From NCBI RefSeq assembly GCF_045999315.1, contig NZ_CP174607.1, positions 186,001 through 250,000 of the forward strand: a DNA stretch of 64,000 bases. The letters run 5' to 3'. The DNA comes from Peredibacter sp045999315 (GTDB taxonomy: Bacteria; Bdellovibrionota; Bacteriovoracia; Bacteriovoracales; Bacteriovoracaceae). The notes beneath the pieces were generated by a model, which did no database searches, had not been told where the DNA came from, and saw nothing but the letters and a program-made list of their open reading frames with translations. A program made the translations under genes and the position numbers. Within the stretch, counting starts at the first letter, position 1. Each line of letters begins with the position of its first letter. Of this stretch, positions 16,656-24,928 are shown one piece after another.

Positions 16656-17378
16656 ATGTGGTTAAAGTTTTTAATTCTCTTGGTTGTCTCCCATTCTGCA
16701 TTTGCTTCCCAAGAGTTCTGGGGCAAAAAAGTCTCCGTTGGGAAAGGTTATGCCAGAACATTTGCCTCGTTGGATAAGGACGGAGGACTTAAGGAAATGG
16801 GAATTGTTATTTCCCACAAAGCATTAGATGGATTGGGCCATATGGATAAATCCTATGAACTCCCTCTCCCTAAAAAAATCTCTATTCCACCCTACAAATT
16901 AGTTACATTGGATTGGAACCCGCATGGCCACGAACCCGAGAACGTCTACACCCTGCCACATTTTGATATGCATTTCTACTTCATTACAAAGGCACAACGA
17001 GATCAAATCAGCTGCATGGATGCTGATGCGGCCGTTTGCACAAAAGAGATCCCTTCTAAATACCTTGTAAGTAATTATGCCCCAACTCCAGCTGGAGTTC
17101 CAAAGATGGGATGGCATTGGGTAGATCTGCTTTCGGGTGAGTTTAACGGCGAAAAATTTACGAAGACTTATATCTATGGTTATTACAACGCAAAACCTAT
17201 ATTTCTTGAACCGATGGTGACATGGGAATACCTAGCGTCCAAAACTAATGGTTCTCAGAATCTGCGTCTGCCAAAGAGTTTCCCACAGTCAGGATATTAT
17301 CCAAAAAAGTTTAAAGTGACTTATGACAGTCAAAAAAAACTTCACAAGATTGTCTTAAAGCATTTCAAACGATTCTAA
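16656..17378 (+). CDS. Secreted TTHB210-like (DUF5602) protein
   Basis: A 240-residue protein with an N-terminal signal peptide (SAFA-SQ cleavage near 17), so it is periplasmic or surface-located. It has KVSVGKGYARTFASLDKDGGLKEMGIVISHKALDGL, followed by a LPHFDMHFYF segment that looks like a metal site with His-x-Asp-x-His spacing. This pattern is that of the DUF5602/TTHB210-like group. Function is unknown. Its ribosome site is locked in a 12-bp hairpin, suggesting conditional expression. It ends six bases before a strong terminator shared with convergent mtfA. Confidence 0.65.
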   Translation: MWLKFLILLVVSHSAFASQEFWGKKVSVGKGYARTFASLDKDGGLKEMGIVISHKALDGLGHMDKSYELPLPKKISIPPYKLVTLDWNPHGHEPENVYTLPHFDMHFYFITKAQRDQISCMDADAAVCTKEIPSKYLVSNYAPTPAGVPKMGWHWVDLLSGEFNGEKFTKTYIYGYYNAKPIFLEPMVTWEYLASKTNGSQNLRLPKSFPQSGYYPKKFKVTYDSQKKLHKIVLKHFKRF

Positions 17379-17383
17379 GACTA

Positions 17384-17417
17384 TTCAGCTAGACCCATTG
17401 ACTTGGGTCTAGCTGAA
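17384..17417. terminator. Terminator hairpin reaching into the mtfA coding end
   Basis: A perfect 14-bp stem (TTCAGCTAGACCCA at 17384-17397 and its complement at 17404-17417) has a 6-base loop and is followed on the plus strand by AGTAATTTTTG. It probably terminates the TTHB210-like gene. The left arm contains the mtfA stop codon, and the rest of the hairpin encodes its last residues. Confidence 0.75.
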
Positions 17418-18198
17418 AGTAATTTTTGTATAGTCCGTAGATCTCAGGATGATTCTTGCTCAGCACTTGTGGACGAGTAAAAAAGTACTCTGTCACAACT
17501 GCAAAGAATTCCGCCTCATTAGTTGCCCCATAGGAATCAATGTCTGATCTCTTATGGTCCATCACTCTTTTGCGAAGATTAATGAATTCCTTACCCATGA
17601 CCTGGGCCCATTTATCATAGTTTCCATTTCTTCCCAATTTAGGGGTTCCGTCAAAACTTCCATCTTGCTGATCTAACTGATGAGAGAATTCATGAAAGAC
17701 CACACTTGAGCCTTGAACGATTGAGTTCCAGGAAAGAACAATGGGCCCTCGCTTCCACGCTTCGCCTAAGCGAGCACTATGGGTCGGCAATCCTGTGATA
17801 GAATTAACCGGATTGTCTTTCGGAATAAACACATCCTCCATAAGATAAATGTTTTTGAGACCGGGATAAACGTCCCCATCAATATTGGTGATCATGAGAC
17901 ATGCTTCGGCGGCCACTAATAACTTCATTTCATCAGTTATAATGAGATCACCAACGGCATTAAAAATTTTGTCTTCTAAAAAGTATAGAATCTTGGTTTG
18001 GAAACGCTTTCTCTCTTCAGTCGTTAAGAACTGATATGGACGAAACCTCGACAGCATTTTCTCGTATTGTTCAGGAAATGGTGTTTTTGACATCTTCTCT
18101 AATCTTCGCTGAACGCGAAGTTTACGGAGCTTCAAGAAGCTCAAGTAAACAACAAGGGGAACACCAAACAGCAAAAGAAATTTCAAAAATAAATCCAT
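17389..18198 (-). CDS. mtfA: MtfA-type M90 zinc metallopeptidase
   Basis: The 269-residue protein has an N-terminal hydrophobic anchor (3-22) and an M90 peptidase domain. The zinc motif is HEFSHQLD, with His169, Glu170 and His173. A later acidic ligand, probably Glu230, lies in ATNEAEFFAVVTEYFF. GPIVLSWNSIVQGSSVVFHE and LPTHSARLGEAWKRGP are also typical. E. coli MtfA is a cytosolic glucose-regulated peptidase that binds the Mlc repressor; here the anchor and the absence of Mlc suggest another client. The ribosome site is weak. The last codons form part of a terminator hairpin. Confidence 0.88.
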   Translation of the reverse strand: MDLFLKFLLLFGVPLVVYLSFLKLRKLRVQRRLEKMSKTPFPEQYEKMLSRFRPYQFLTTEERKRFQTKILYFLEDKIFNAVGDLIITDEMKLLVAAEACLMITNIDGDVYPGLKNIYLMEDVFIPKDNPVNSITGLPTHSARLGEAWKRGPIVLSWNSIVQGSSVVFHEFSHQLDQQDGSFDGTPKLGRNGNYDKWAQVMGKEFINLRKRVMDHKRSDIDSYGATNEAEFFAVVTEYFFTRPQVLSKNHPEIYGLYKNYFQLDPSQWV

Positions 18199-18277
18199 GG
18201 CACCACTAATTAAGTATTATCTAATTTAAATCCATGCAAAAATATTATCTAAGATTTCCGATAATGCTATAGGACCA

Positions 18278-18709
18278 ATGATGAAATACTTGCTTGGATT
18301 GATTTTGTTTGGCGGCTGCGCTTCTTATCATAAAAAAGAACTACCTCCTTTTGATAAAACAAAAATCTGCTCAGATGCATCACTCGCACAGTATAAAAAG
18401 CCTCACAAAGTCGCCTCCCATCATTCTTCGCCTGAAGAAGTTGAGTCTAAAATGACGGCCATCAAACCAGATATTCAAAGCTGTTACCAAACTGACATTG
18501 AAAGGACAAAGAACGTAGAGGATTTTCATCTGTGTCTGGTCATTAATTATGATCCTAAGGGAAAAATTCAATATTTCGAATTCTCAAATCGGAACATGAC
18601 TCTTTCTTCGGAACTTCTTGAATGTTTATCTAAAATTAAAACAAAAAATGAAATACAAGGGTTAAAGAACGTACTCGTCCTTCAACCAGTTCGCATGCAC
18701 GTAAAATAG
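18278..18709 (+). CDS. AgmX/PglI-like small lipoprotein (paralogue 1)
   Basis: A 143-residue lipoprotein: a short hydrophobic signal ends in FGGC, so the Cys would be acylated and the protein membrane-anchored. The rest has the AgmX/PglI C-terminal domain style: IKPDIQSCYQ, FHLCLVINYDPKGKIQYFEF and ELLECLSKI, with four conserved cysteines. A close paralogue lies at 39291-39716. In myxobacteria, AgmX/PglI proteins take part in gliding motility; here only an envelope location can be inferred. The gene stands alone just upstream of the RND pump, with adjacent ATG codons and a weak ribosome site. Confidence 0.7.
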   Translation: MMKYLLGLILFGGCASYHKKELPPFDKTKICSDASLAQYKKPHKVASHHSSPEEVESKMTAIKPDIQSCYQTDIERTKNVEDFHLCLVINYDPKGKIQYFEFSNRNMTLSSELLECLSKIKTKNEIQGLKNVLVLQPVRMHVK

Positions 18710-18776
18710 TTTTTGCCGCAACTCATGATTGACCCGCGCCTTTTAAACAATCGTATAAGATGACATAACAGGCGCC

Positions 18777-21700
18777 ATGTCGGTGTCTGAACTATCCATC
18801 AAAAAACCGGTCTTCGCCTGGATGCTCATGGCTGCCCTCCTTATCTTTGGAGGTATTTCTTATTCTCGAATGGGAATTAGCCAATTACCCGATGTGGATT
18901 TTCCTGTTGTAACTATCACCGTTACTTGGCAGGGCGCATCTCCTGATATTATGGAGACGGCCGTAGCAGATATTATTGAAGACGCCGTGATGAGTATCGA
19001 CGGTATTCAACTGGTAACTTCAAACTCTCAGCAGGGCCGAACTCAAATCATTATTCAATTTCAATTAGATCAAGATATTGATGCTGCTCTTCTTCTCGTT
19101 CAGACAAAATTATCTCAAGCGCAAAAGAACTTACCACAAACCATTGATCCACCGGTCATCACAAAAACAAACCCCAATGACCAACCCATTATGTGGACGG
19201 CCCTTTACGATCCTAGAGGCGGTAAACTTCGTTCACTCTCTGTCTTTGTGAGAGATCACTTAAAAGACAACATCACCACCATTGAAGGCGTAGGAGACGT
19301 TAACCTTGGTGGGTATCTTGATCCACAGATGCGAGTGTGGCTTGATCCAAATAAAATGGCAGAAAGGCAAATCACCGCTCAAGACGTCATTGATGCTATT
19401 AACAGCGAGCACCAACTGACTCCCACAGGTTATCAGGACAACGGAAACCAGGAAACTTATGTACGGGTTTATCCTGAATTTCGGAACGCCAAAGAATGCG
19501 GGCAACTCTTTATTCCTACTCGTGGTGGTAATCCTAATTTCCTCAGAACAAAAATCAGCGATATTGGTTATTGTGAAGAAGCAACAGATGAAATCAGAAG
19601 AATCTCCCGCTTCAATGGAATTGAACCAACAGTTGGTCTTGGGATCATTAAGCAGCACGGAACCAATGCTGTGGCCATTGGTGACGCTATTAAAGAAAAG
19701 ATTAAAGAACTTAGGGACATTCTTCCGAATGGTTTAAAACTGGATGTCGTGACCGACACAACAGTGTTTATTAAAGACTCGGTTCATGAACTCTTGACCA
19801 CGCTTTCTCTTGCTGTCATTCTTACTTCAATTGTTTGTTATTTATTTCTAGGAACTTTCAGTTCGGCCTTGAACGTGATTTTGGCGATTCCCGTCTCGCT
19901 GATCGGTTCATTCATTGTCTTGAATGCGATGGGATTCACTCTTAATAGTTTTACTCTTATGGGTCTTTCACTTTCAATCGGTATTGTGGTGGATGACGCC
20001 ATTATGGTGCTTGAGAACATTTCACGCCATTTTGAAGAAGGAAAAAACCGCGTTTATGCATCTCTCGTTGGAGCCAAAGAAATTACTGGTGCCGCCACGG
20101 CCGCTTCGGTGGCCATTCTCGCCATCTTCGTGCCAGTTGTTTTCATGCAAGGTATTGTCGGAAAATTCTTTTTCCAATTTGGTGTGACCTTATCAGTGGC
20201 GGTCATGATTTCCCTCCTCGAGGCACTGACCCTCGCTCCAATGCGAACATCTCAGTTCCTCCAAAAAGGAGAAGGAAATCGCCTTACCAGGGCCGTGAGT
20301 CAGGGCATGGATTGGTTAGTGATAAAATATAAGAAAGCACTGGATGTATGTCTTAACTATAGAATGATCATCCTTGCGACAACATTGACGCTATTTTTGG
20401 GCTCACTCTTTATTTCAAACTTCCTTCGAAAAGAATTCTTGCCCCCTCAAGACCAGAGTCGTTTTTTAGTTACTCTCTATACGAAAATGGGATCATCTTT
20501 AAATTTTACTGATAATGTCTTCAAGCAAACTGAAAAGTTTTATAAATCCCGACCTGAAATTGAGAAGTACTACGTGGCAGTTGGTGGATTTGGTGGGGGT
20601 CTTGTTAACCAAGGTATAACTTTCGTTACCATGAAAGATCCGGGTGACCGCCCTACCGCTTCGCCCTTCAAAAAAAGACCTACGCAACAAGAATTCATGG
20701 AGTTTCTTCGCACAGAAATACAGAAGATTCCGGGAGTCGAACGGGTCTCTATGCTCGATCTATCTTTGACTGGATTTAGTGCTCAACGAGGTTATCCTAT
20801 TGAGTTCGTTCTTCAAGGTCCTGACTGGGACAAGCTCGCTCAGCTCTCATTAGATATGAGAAAGAATTTACAAAAGTCAGGCCTCATGTCTGATGTGGAC
20901 AGTGACTACAATCCCAATATGCCTGTTACAGAAATTTATCCAGATCGGGAAAAGGCCGTGGCCAGGGGTGTTTCGGTTTCAACAATTGCCAATACCATCA
21001 CCTCCACTGTCGGTGGTCAAAAGCTTCTTCCCAACAAGTACACCGATGCCTCAGGTCACCGAGACGATATTCAAATTAAACTCCATCCAGATCATAATGT
21101 TGGTCCAGAGGACTTGAATAAAATCTATGTTCGAAACGTCACTGGTGAAGTCGTGCCTTTAATTGATCTCATTAAAACTAAGGCCGACACAACTCTATTA
21201 ACCATTACCCGTTATAATCGCGAACGAGGTATTAGTATTTTTGGAAACTTTAAAGAAGGAAAATCTCAATCAGAAGTCATTCAGTATATCGAAGATCTTG
21301 GAAAGAAGATGTTACCGAAAGGATATCATCTGGAAGTATCAGGTAACTCAAAGGCATTTGGAGAATCATTTAACAGCCTTCTTTTTGCTTTGATTTTAGG
21401 GATTGCCGTAGCCTATATGGTTCTCGGCGCTCAATTCAACAGTCTTATCCATCCCGTAGTCATTCTCCTTGCTCTACCATTCAGTATTACAGGTGCCTTA
21501 ATAGCGATGTACATCACGGATATATCGCTTAACATTTACAGTTTAATTGGAGTTCTGCTCTTAATGGGAATTGTAAAAAAGAACTCTATCCTTCTCGTAG
21601 AATTTACCAATCATAAACGTTCAGAAGGGATGGATGTAAGGGAAGCACTTCTTGAGGCCTGTCCGATGCGTTTAAGGCCCATTCTCATGACATCAATCGC

Positions 21701-22025
21701 AACCATCGCTGGTGCAGTTCCGTCCGCATTAGCAGTGGGAGCTGGCGCTGAAGTCATGAGACCTATGTCAGTATCAGTGATTGGGGGAATTTTATTATCT
21801 ACTTTCCTGACTCTATTTGTGGTTCCGTGTGCCTATAGCCTCTTTGCAAAACTTGAGAATAAAAAGCATGCTGAAGAATTGAAAGAGGCATTAAATGAGT
21901 TAGAAAACGAAGCTATTCAAGCCAGGCCATCGCTTCAATCTTATGGCCATCCAGATCTCTCAGGAAGCAACCATAATATTGCTGGCCATAATGAGGACGA
22001 GGGCCGGGGGCACCATCATCAGTAG
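18777..22025 (+). CDS. RND efflux transporter permease (AcrB/HAE1-like)
   Basis: A 1082-residue inner-membrane pump. The typical start LSIKKPVFAWMLMAALLIFGGISY is followed by LPDVDFPVVTITVTWQGASP. Two large periplasmic loops and twelve membrane segments are visible. The proton-relay Asp406-Asp407 pair is in IGIVVDDAIMVLENI, and the second half carries GVLLLMGIVKKNSILLVEFTN. It should trimerise and export drugs, lipids or other hydrophobics. No adaptor or outer-membrane channel gene is adjacent, so its partners are encoded elsewhere. The last 37 residues, ending in a His-rich GRGHHHQ, are encoded antisense to the conserved end of the convergent VOC gene. Confidence 0.93.
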   Translation: MSVSELSIKKPVFAWMLMAALLIFGGISYSRMGISQLPDVDFPVVTITVTWQGASPDIMETAVADIIEDAVMSIDGIQLVTSNSQQGRTQIIIQFQLDQDIDAALLLVQTKLSQAQKNLPQTIDPPVITKTNPNDQPIMWTALYDPRGGKLRSLSVFVRDHLKDNITTIEGVGDVNLGGYLDPQMRVWLDPNKMAERQITAQDVIDAINSEHQLTPTGYQDNGNQETYVRVYPEFRNAKECGQLFIPTRGGNPNFLRTKISDIGYCEEATDEIRRISRFNGIEPTVGLGIIKQHGTNAVAIGDAIKEKIKELRDILPNGLKLDVVTDTTVFIKDSVHELLTTLSLAVILTSIVCYLFLGTFSSALNVILAIPVSLIGSFIVLNAMGFTLNSFTLMGLSLSIGIVVDDAIMVLENISRHFEEGKNRVYASLVGAKEITGAATAASVAILAIFVPVVFMQGIVGKFFFQFGVTLSVAVMISLLEALTLAPMRTSQFLQKGEGNRLTRAVSQGMDWLVIKYKKALDVCLNYRMIILATTLTLFLGSLFISNFLRKEFLPPQDQSRFLVTLYTKMGSSLNFTDNVFKQTEKFYKSRPEIEKYYVAVGGFGGGLVNQGITFVTMKDPGDRPTASPFKKRPTQQEFMEFLRTEIQKIPGVERVSMLDLSLTGFSAQRGYPIEFVLQGPDWDKLAQLSLDMRKNLQKSGLMSDVDSDYNPNMPVTEIYPDREKAVARGVSVSTIANTITSTVGGQKLLPNKYTDASGHRDDIQIKLHPDHNVGPEDLNKIYVRNVTGEVVPLIDLIKTKADTTLLTITRYNRERGISIFGNFKEGKSQSEVIQYIEDLGKKMLPKGYHLEVSGNSKAFGESFNSLLFALILGIAVAYMVLGAQFNSLIHPVVILLALPFSITGALIAMYITDISLNIYSLIGVLLLMGIVKKNSILLVEFTNHKRSEGMDVREALLEACPMRLRPILMTSIATIAGAVPSALAVGAGAEVMRPMSVSVIGGILLSTFLTLFVVPCAYSLFAKLENKKHAEELKEALNELENEAIQARPSLQSYGHPDLSGSNHNIAGHNEDEGRGHHHQ

Positions 22026-22314
22026 CTCCCATCTCTAAAGCTACTTTATAAAATTCATGAACTTGTTCTTTAGATGTTGCGAAGAAAGCAAAGTGAGTTC
22101 CATTCCCTACTTTGGCCTCTTTCCCGTCGTGTGGTTTACCGACCCAAAATTCGGGAAATTGCTTTCCATAAGCGATTGCTCCGTATTGGCTTAAATCGTG
22201 AACACGTTTAGCACCAATTGTAGCAAGCACTTTGTCATAGAAGGCAATTGCCTTTTCAAAGTTGTTTGTACCGATTGAAATGTGAGACATGATACTTGGA
22301 TTTTCCACTGACAC
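21913..22314 (-). CDS. VOC family protein (glyoxalase-like)
   Basis: A 133-residue VOC protein: SHISIGTNNFEKAIAFYDKVLATIGAKRVHD, then FWVGKPHDGKEAKVGNGTHFAFFA, and the conserved ending YYGCFLRDLDGHKIEAMAW. The family is common and mostly uncharacterised, with likely metal ligands among His11, His73 and the Glu of IEAM. The longest frame starts with GTG at 22314 near TGAGG; an ATG at 22290 is an alternative that would remove eight residues. Its last 113 bases overlap the convergent RND gene, so both proteins are read from the same DNA there. Confidence 0.82.
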   Translation of the reverse strand: MSVENPSIMSHISIGTNNFEKAIAFYDKVLATIGAKRVHDLSQYGAIAYGKQFPEFWVGKPHDGKEAKVGNGTHFAFFATSKEQVHEFYKVALEMGATDDGAPGPRPHYGQQYYGCFLRDLDGHKIEAMAWLE

Positions 22315-22341
22315 CTCATTTGAATATTTAATGAATCGCTT

Positions 22342-23031
22342 TTAGTAACCAAGTTTAGTCTTAAACTCTGAGAGATGTTTAATCTCGTAAGTCGGAGCAA
22401 CACTTACGGTTGAGACCTTTTGATGCGGATTAAACCAACAACTATCAATTCCAAAATTGTGTGCTCCTTGAATGTCCGCTTCTTCTCTATCTCCCACAAT
22501 GATTGAAGATAGTTTATTGAAGTTTGTTACCTTCTTGGCGGTGTATTCAAAGAAACGAACATCAGGTTTTGCAAAACCACATTCATCTGAAACACTAATG
22601 AAACTAATGTAGGGAGCGATTAGGGAATTCTTAATTCTTTGATGCTGCACAGTCTGAATACCATTTGTGATAATACCAATTTCTCCATGGCCTTTTAGCC
22701 ACTCACAAACCTCTACCGCGTGATCCATCAGCACAACTGTTTCAGGTAATGTATCAAGGTACCTTTGACTGGCCTTGTTTGGATCAACTTCAATTCCATT
22801 GGCCTCAAAGACCTTACGAAAGCGCTCTACTTTCAAATGCTCTTTCGTTGTCTTCGCCTCTTCGAATAGTTTCCAAAGAGAGGAGTTAATGACTTGATAT
22901 TGTGAGAATAGATTCTCTAAATCAGATTGAATTCCCAAACTTTTTAGGGCCAGGAAAAAGGAAAGCCGTTCAGAGGCCTTAAAGTCTAAAAGTGTATCAT
23001 CAAGATCAAAAAGAAAAAGTTTGTATTTCAT
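22342..23031 (-). CDS. yjjG: YjjG-type HAD nucleotidase
   Basis: The 229-residue HAD-superfamily hydrolase starts MKYKLFLFDLDDTLLDFKASE, which holds the DxDxT nucleophile motif. It continues with GIITNGIQTVQHQRI (motif 2), CGFAKPDVRFFEY (motif 3 Lys) and IIVGDREEADIQGAHNFGID (motif 4 acids). This is the YjjG/YfnB pattern of non-canonical pyrimidine nucleotidases, which dephosphorylate damaged nucleotides and keep them out of DNA. The ATG at 23029-23031 gives the family start; in-frame ATGs lie two and twelve codons upstream and no clear ribosome site decides between them. Confidence 0.85.
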   Translation of the reverse strand: MKYKLFLFDLDDTLLDFKASERLSFFLALKSLGIQSDLENLFSQYQVINSSLWKLFEEAKTTKEHLKVERFRKVFEANGIEVDPNKASQRYLDTLPETVVLMDHAVEVCEWLKGHGEIGIITNGIQTVQHQRIKNSLIAPYISFISVSDECGFAKPDVRFFEYTAKKVTNFNKLSSIIVGDREEADIQGAHNFGIDSCWFNPHQKVSTVSVAPTYEIKHLSEFKTKLGY

Positions 23032-23191
23032 GGCCATATATATAACAGCTTTGGCCCCATTAGACAAAGTGTCTAATCCTGACTAAAACTCATTCATGAG
23101 CTAATTGCATATCAGACCGGCAAAACAAATACTTTTTTATCAACTCCATCTTTTGTAAAAAATTTCTGTAATTCAAACGGAGTAATAAAAG

Positions 23192-23815
23192 ATGAATACT
23201 ATTTTGCTAATTTCTCTACTACTAATCACCTCTCAATCTTTTGCAGATACATTTAAGCTTAAACAAGCTTACCGCACGTATCCAGCTATGGATCCGGAGC
23301 TTACACAAATTTGGGACGAATGCATCAACCAAGCAAGCGAAGTCACATTTGCATCTGGTTATGCTTATCTTGAAAATTCAAATCAAAACTGTTCTAAGCT
23401 AGGACTGGATAATGTTCCTTTTAAGCAAAATGGCCGGCAATATTTTCTTGAACTACCGGTAGAATCAAATCCATTCGCCAAACTTAAAAATGTGAAAGTA
23501 ACTCTCTATGCGGCCCACAGAACAACCATCGCCAATCTTCGTCTTGATCCTCGAAGCTCGTTCTTGCCTGCACTTACTCTGGACGTCCGTCTCGCCACCA
23601 CAAAAGATGGAGTGTACTATGACTATTTTATCTCTCAACGTGCCGGAGTTATTGGCTGGGAAAAAACTCAACAAGTTCTTGTTTCCACTGATACCAGAAC
23701 AGAGTTCTGTCGTCCTAATATTGAATGTACCTATGTTATTAAAACCTATGAACAGACTTGGAAAGATAACCGTACGGGCCAAATCACACAGCTAACAGTT
23801 TCAGAGTCTCGCTAA
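23192..23815 (+). CDS. Secreted protein of unknown function
   Basis: A 207-residue protein with a clear signal peptide (SQSFA-D near residue 18-19). The mature part is rich in beta-strand-like stretches and has cysteines near 44 and 65 and a closely spaced pair near 169-174 that could form disulfides. I recognise no family. GGAG lies upstream of the ATG. An 8-bp inverted repeat, CATCTTTT/AAAAGATG, pairs a leader segment at 23147-23154 with the start codon region at 23187-23194, although the loop is long. It stands alone between a divergent phosphatase gene and a downstream LysR-like gene. Confidence 0.65.
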   Translation: MNTILLISLLLITSQSFADTFKLKQAYRTYPAMDPELTQIWDECINQASEVTFASGYAYLENSNQNCSKLGLDNVPFKQNGRQYFLELPVESNPFAKLKNVKVTLYAAHRTTIANLRLDPRSSFLPALTLDVRLATTKDGVYYDYFISQRAGVIGWEKTQQVLVSTDTRTEFCRPNIECTYVIKTYEQTWKDNRTGQITQLTVSESR

Positions 23816-23893
23816 TAGGCATTTATTGCATAAACAACCTGCAAAAACAGACTTTTAATTTACACAGCCGCATGGGAGTGGTACTTCATTCTC

Positions 23894-24754
23894 ATGCAAT
23901 ATCAAATTGATCCACAAGACTGCCTTATCCTTTATGCTATCCACGAAGCCGGTTCCATTAAAAGTGCCGGCCATATCCTTAAAAAAGATCCTTCGGTAAT
24001 TCTGAAGCGGGTCCAAAAAATTTCTCGTGAGACTTCATTGATTGAGAAGATGAATGGCTCCTGGACCCTCACTGAAAAAGGAAAGAAAGTCGCTCTGTGG
24101 GCAAAAGAAATGCAGCTCAGCCAAAAAGCGGTCTTAGAGTCTCCAACATCACTTCGCCTCGGTGGAACCATGTTCTTCATTGAAAGAGTCATTGCCCCTC
24201 ATCTGGCAAATTCACCTTTTAAAGAAATGGCCCAAAAGAATCATCTTGAAATTTTATGTCCCTCAGAAGGACTAGAAACATCACTTCTTCGTGGAGGCCT
24301 TGATCTTGCCTTCGCTTGTGGTCGTCCGAATGATCCTCAAATTGGTTTTAAGAAAGTATGTGATGAGCGCTGGAGCATTGTTTGCACACCTAAGCTTGCT
24401 AAGAAAGCTGATGGCAAACTTGATCAATTGCTTGAACTTCCTTTTCTTCGTCACAAATCTCTGATCCCAGAAGACATGTTAAAAATTGATCGGCATAAGA
24501 TTAAAACAAATATGGTCTTTGATACAGTCGCAGGTCTTCGCTCGGGAGCTATAAATGGTCTGGGATGGACACTCCTTCCAAGGGCGGCAGTTTTGGACGA
24601 AATACAAAAGGGTCATTTAATTGATCTCTCAGTTTCTCTCCAACTTAATCTCAAAAATGACTTTTTGGGTATTTGGTGGCTTAAAGAAAATAAATCCGTC
24701 AAAGAACACATTGCTCCTCTTCTTCAATGGCTCAGTGGTTCAGATTTGATCTAA
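23894..24754 (+). CDS. LysR-like transcriptional regulator
   Basis: A 286-residue protein with an N-terminal helix-turn-helix (LILYAIHEAGSIKSAGHILKKDPSVILKRVQKIS, about 10-45) and a LysR-type substrate-binding domain (ETSLLRGGLDLAFACGRPNDPQIGFKKVCDERWSIVCTPKLA, GAINGLGWTLLPRAAVLDEI). The HTH is somewhat divergent from standard LysR proteins. No divergent target gene is adjacent; the next gene downstream on the same strand encodes an HTTM membrane protein. The regulated genes and effector are unknown. The start ATG lies in a short hairpin (23870-23897, 8 bp with one G-U). Confidence 0.78.
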   Translation: MQYQIDPQDCLILYAIHEAGSIKSAGHILKKDPSVILKRVQKISRETSLIEKMNGSWTLTEKGKKVALWAKEMQLSQKAVLESPTSLRLGGTMFFIERVIAPHLANSPFKEMAQKNHLEILCPSEGLETSLLRGGLDLAFACGRPNDPQIGFKKVCDERWSIVCTPKLAKKADGKLDQLLELPFLRHKSLIPEDMLKIDRHKIKTNMVFDTVAGLRSGAINGLGWTLLPRAAVLDEIQKGHLIDLSVSLQLNLKNDFLGIWWLKENKSVKEHIAPLLQWLSGSDLI

Positions 24755-24928
24755 TTGTGTGGGAGAATTGTTTGAATGATCTACGTCATGGTCTGAAGTA
24801 CTTTCAGGGAAATTCCCTAAACTACGGCCCAAGACTCACCATATAACTGCCGAACTTAAGAATTTTTTTAATCAACATTCATTCATGACAAGTGCTACCT
24901 GTCTTGCCCAGAAAGGTAGGTCACGTCT

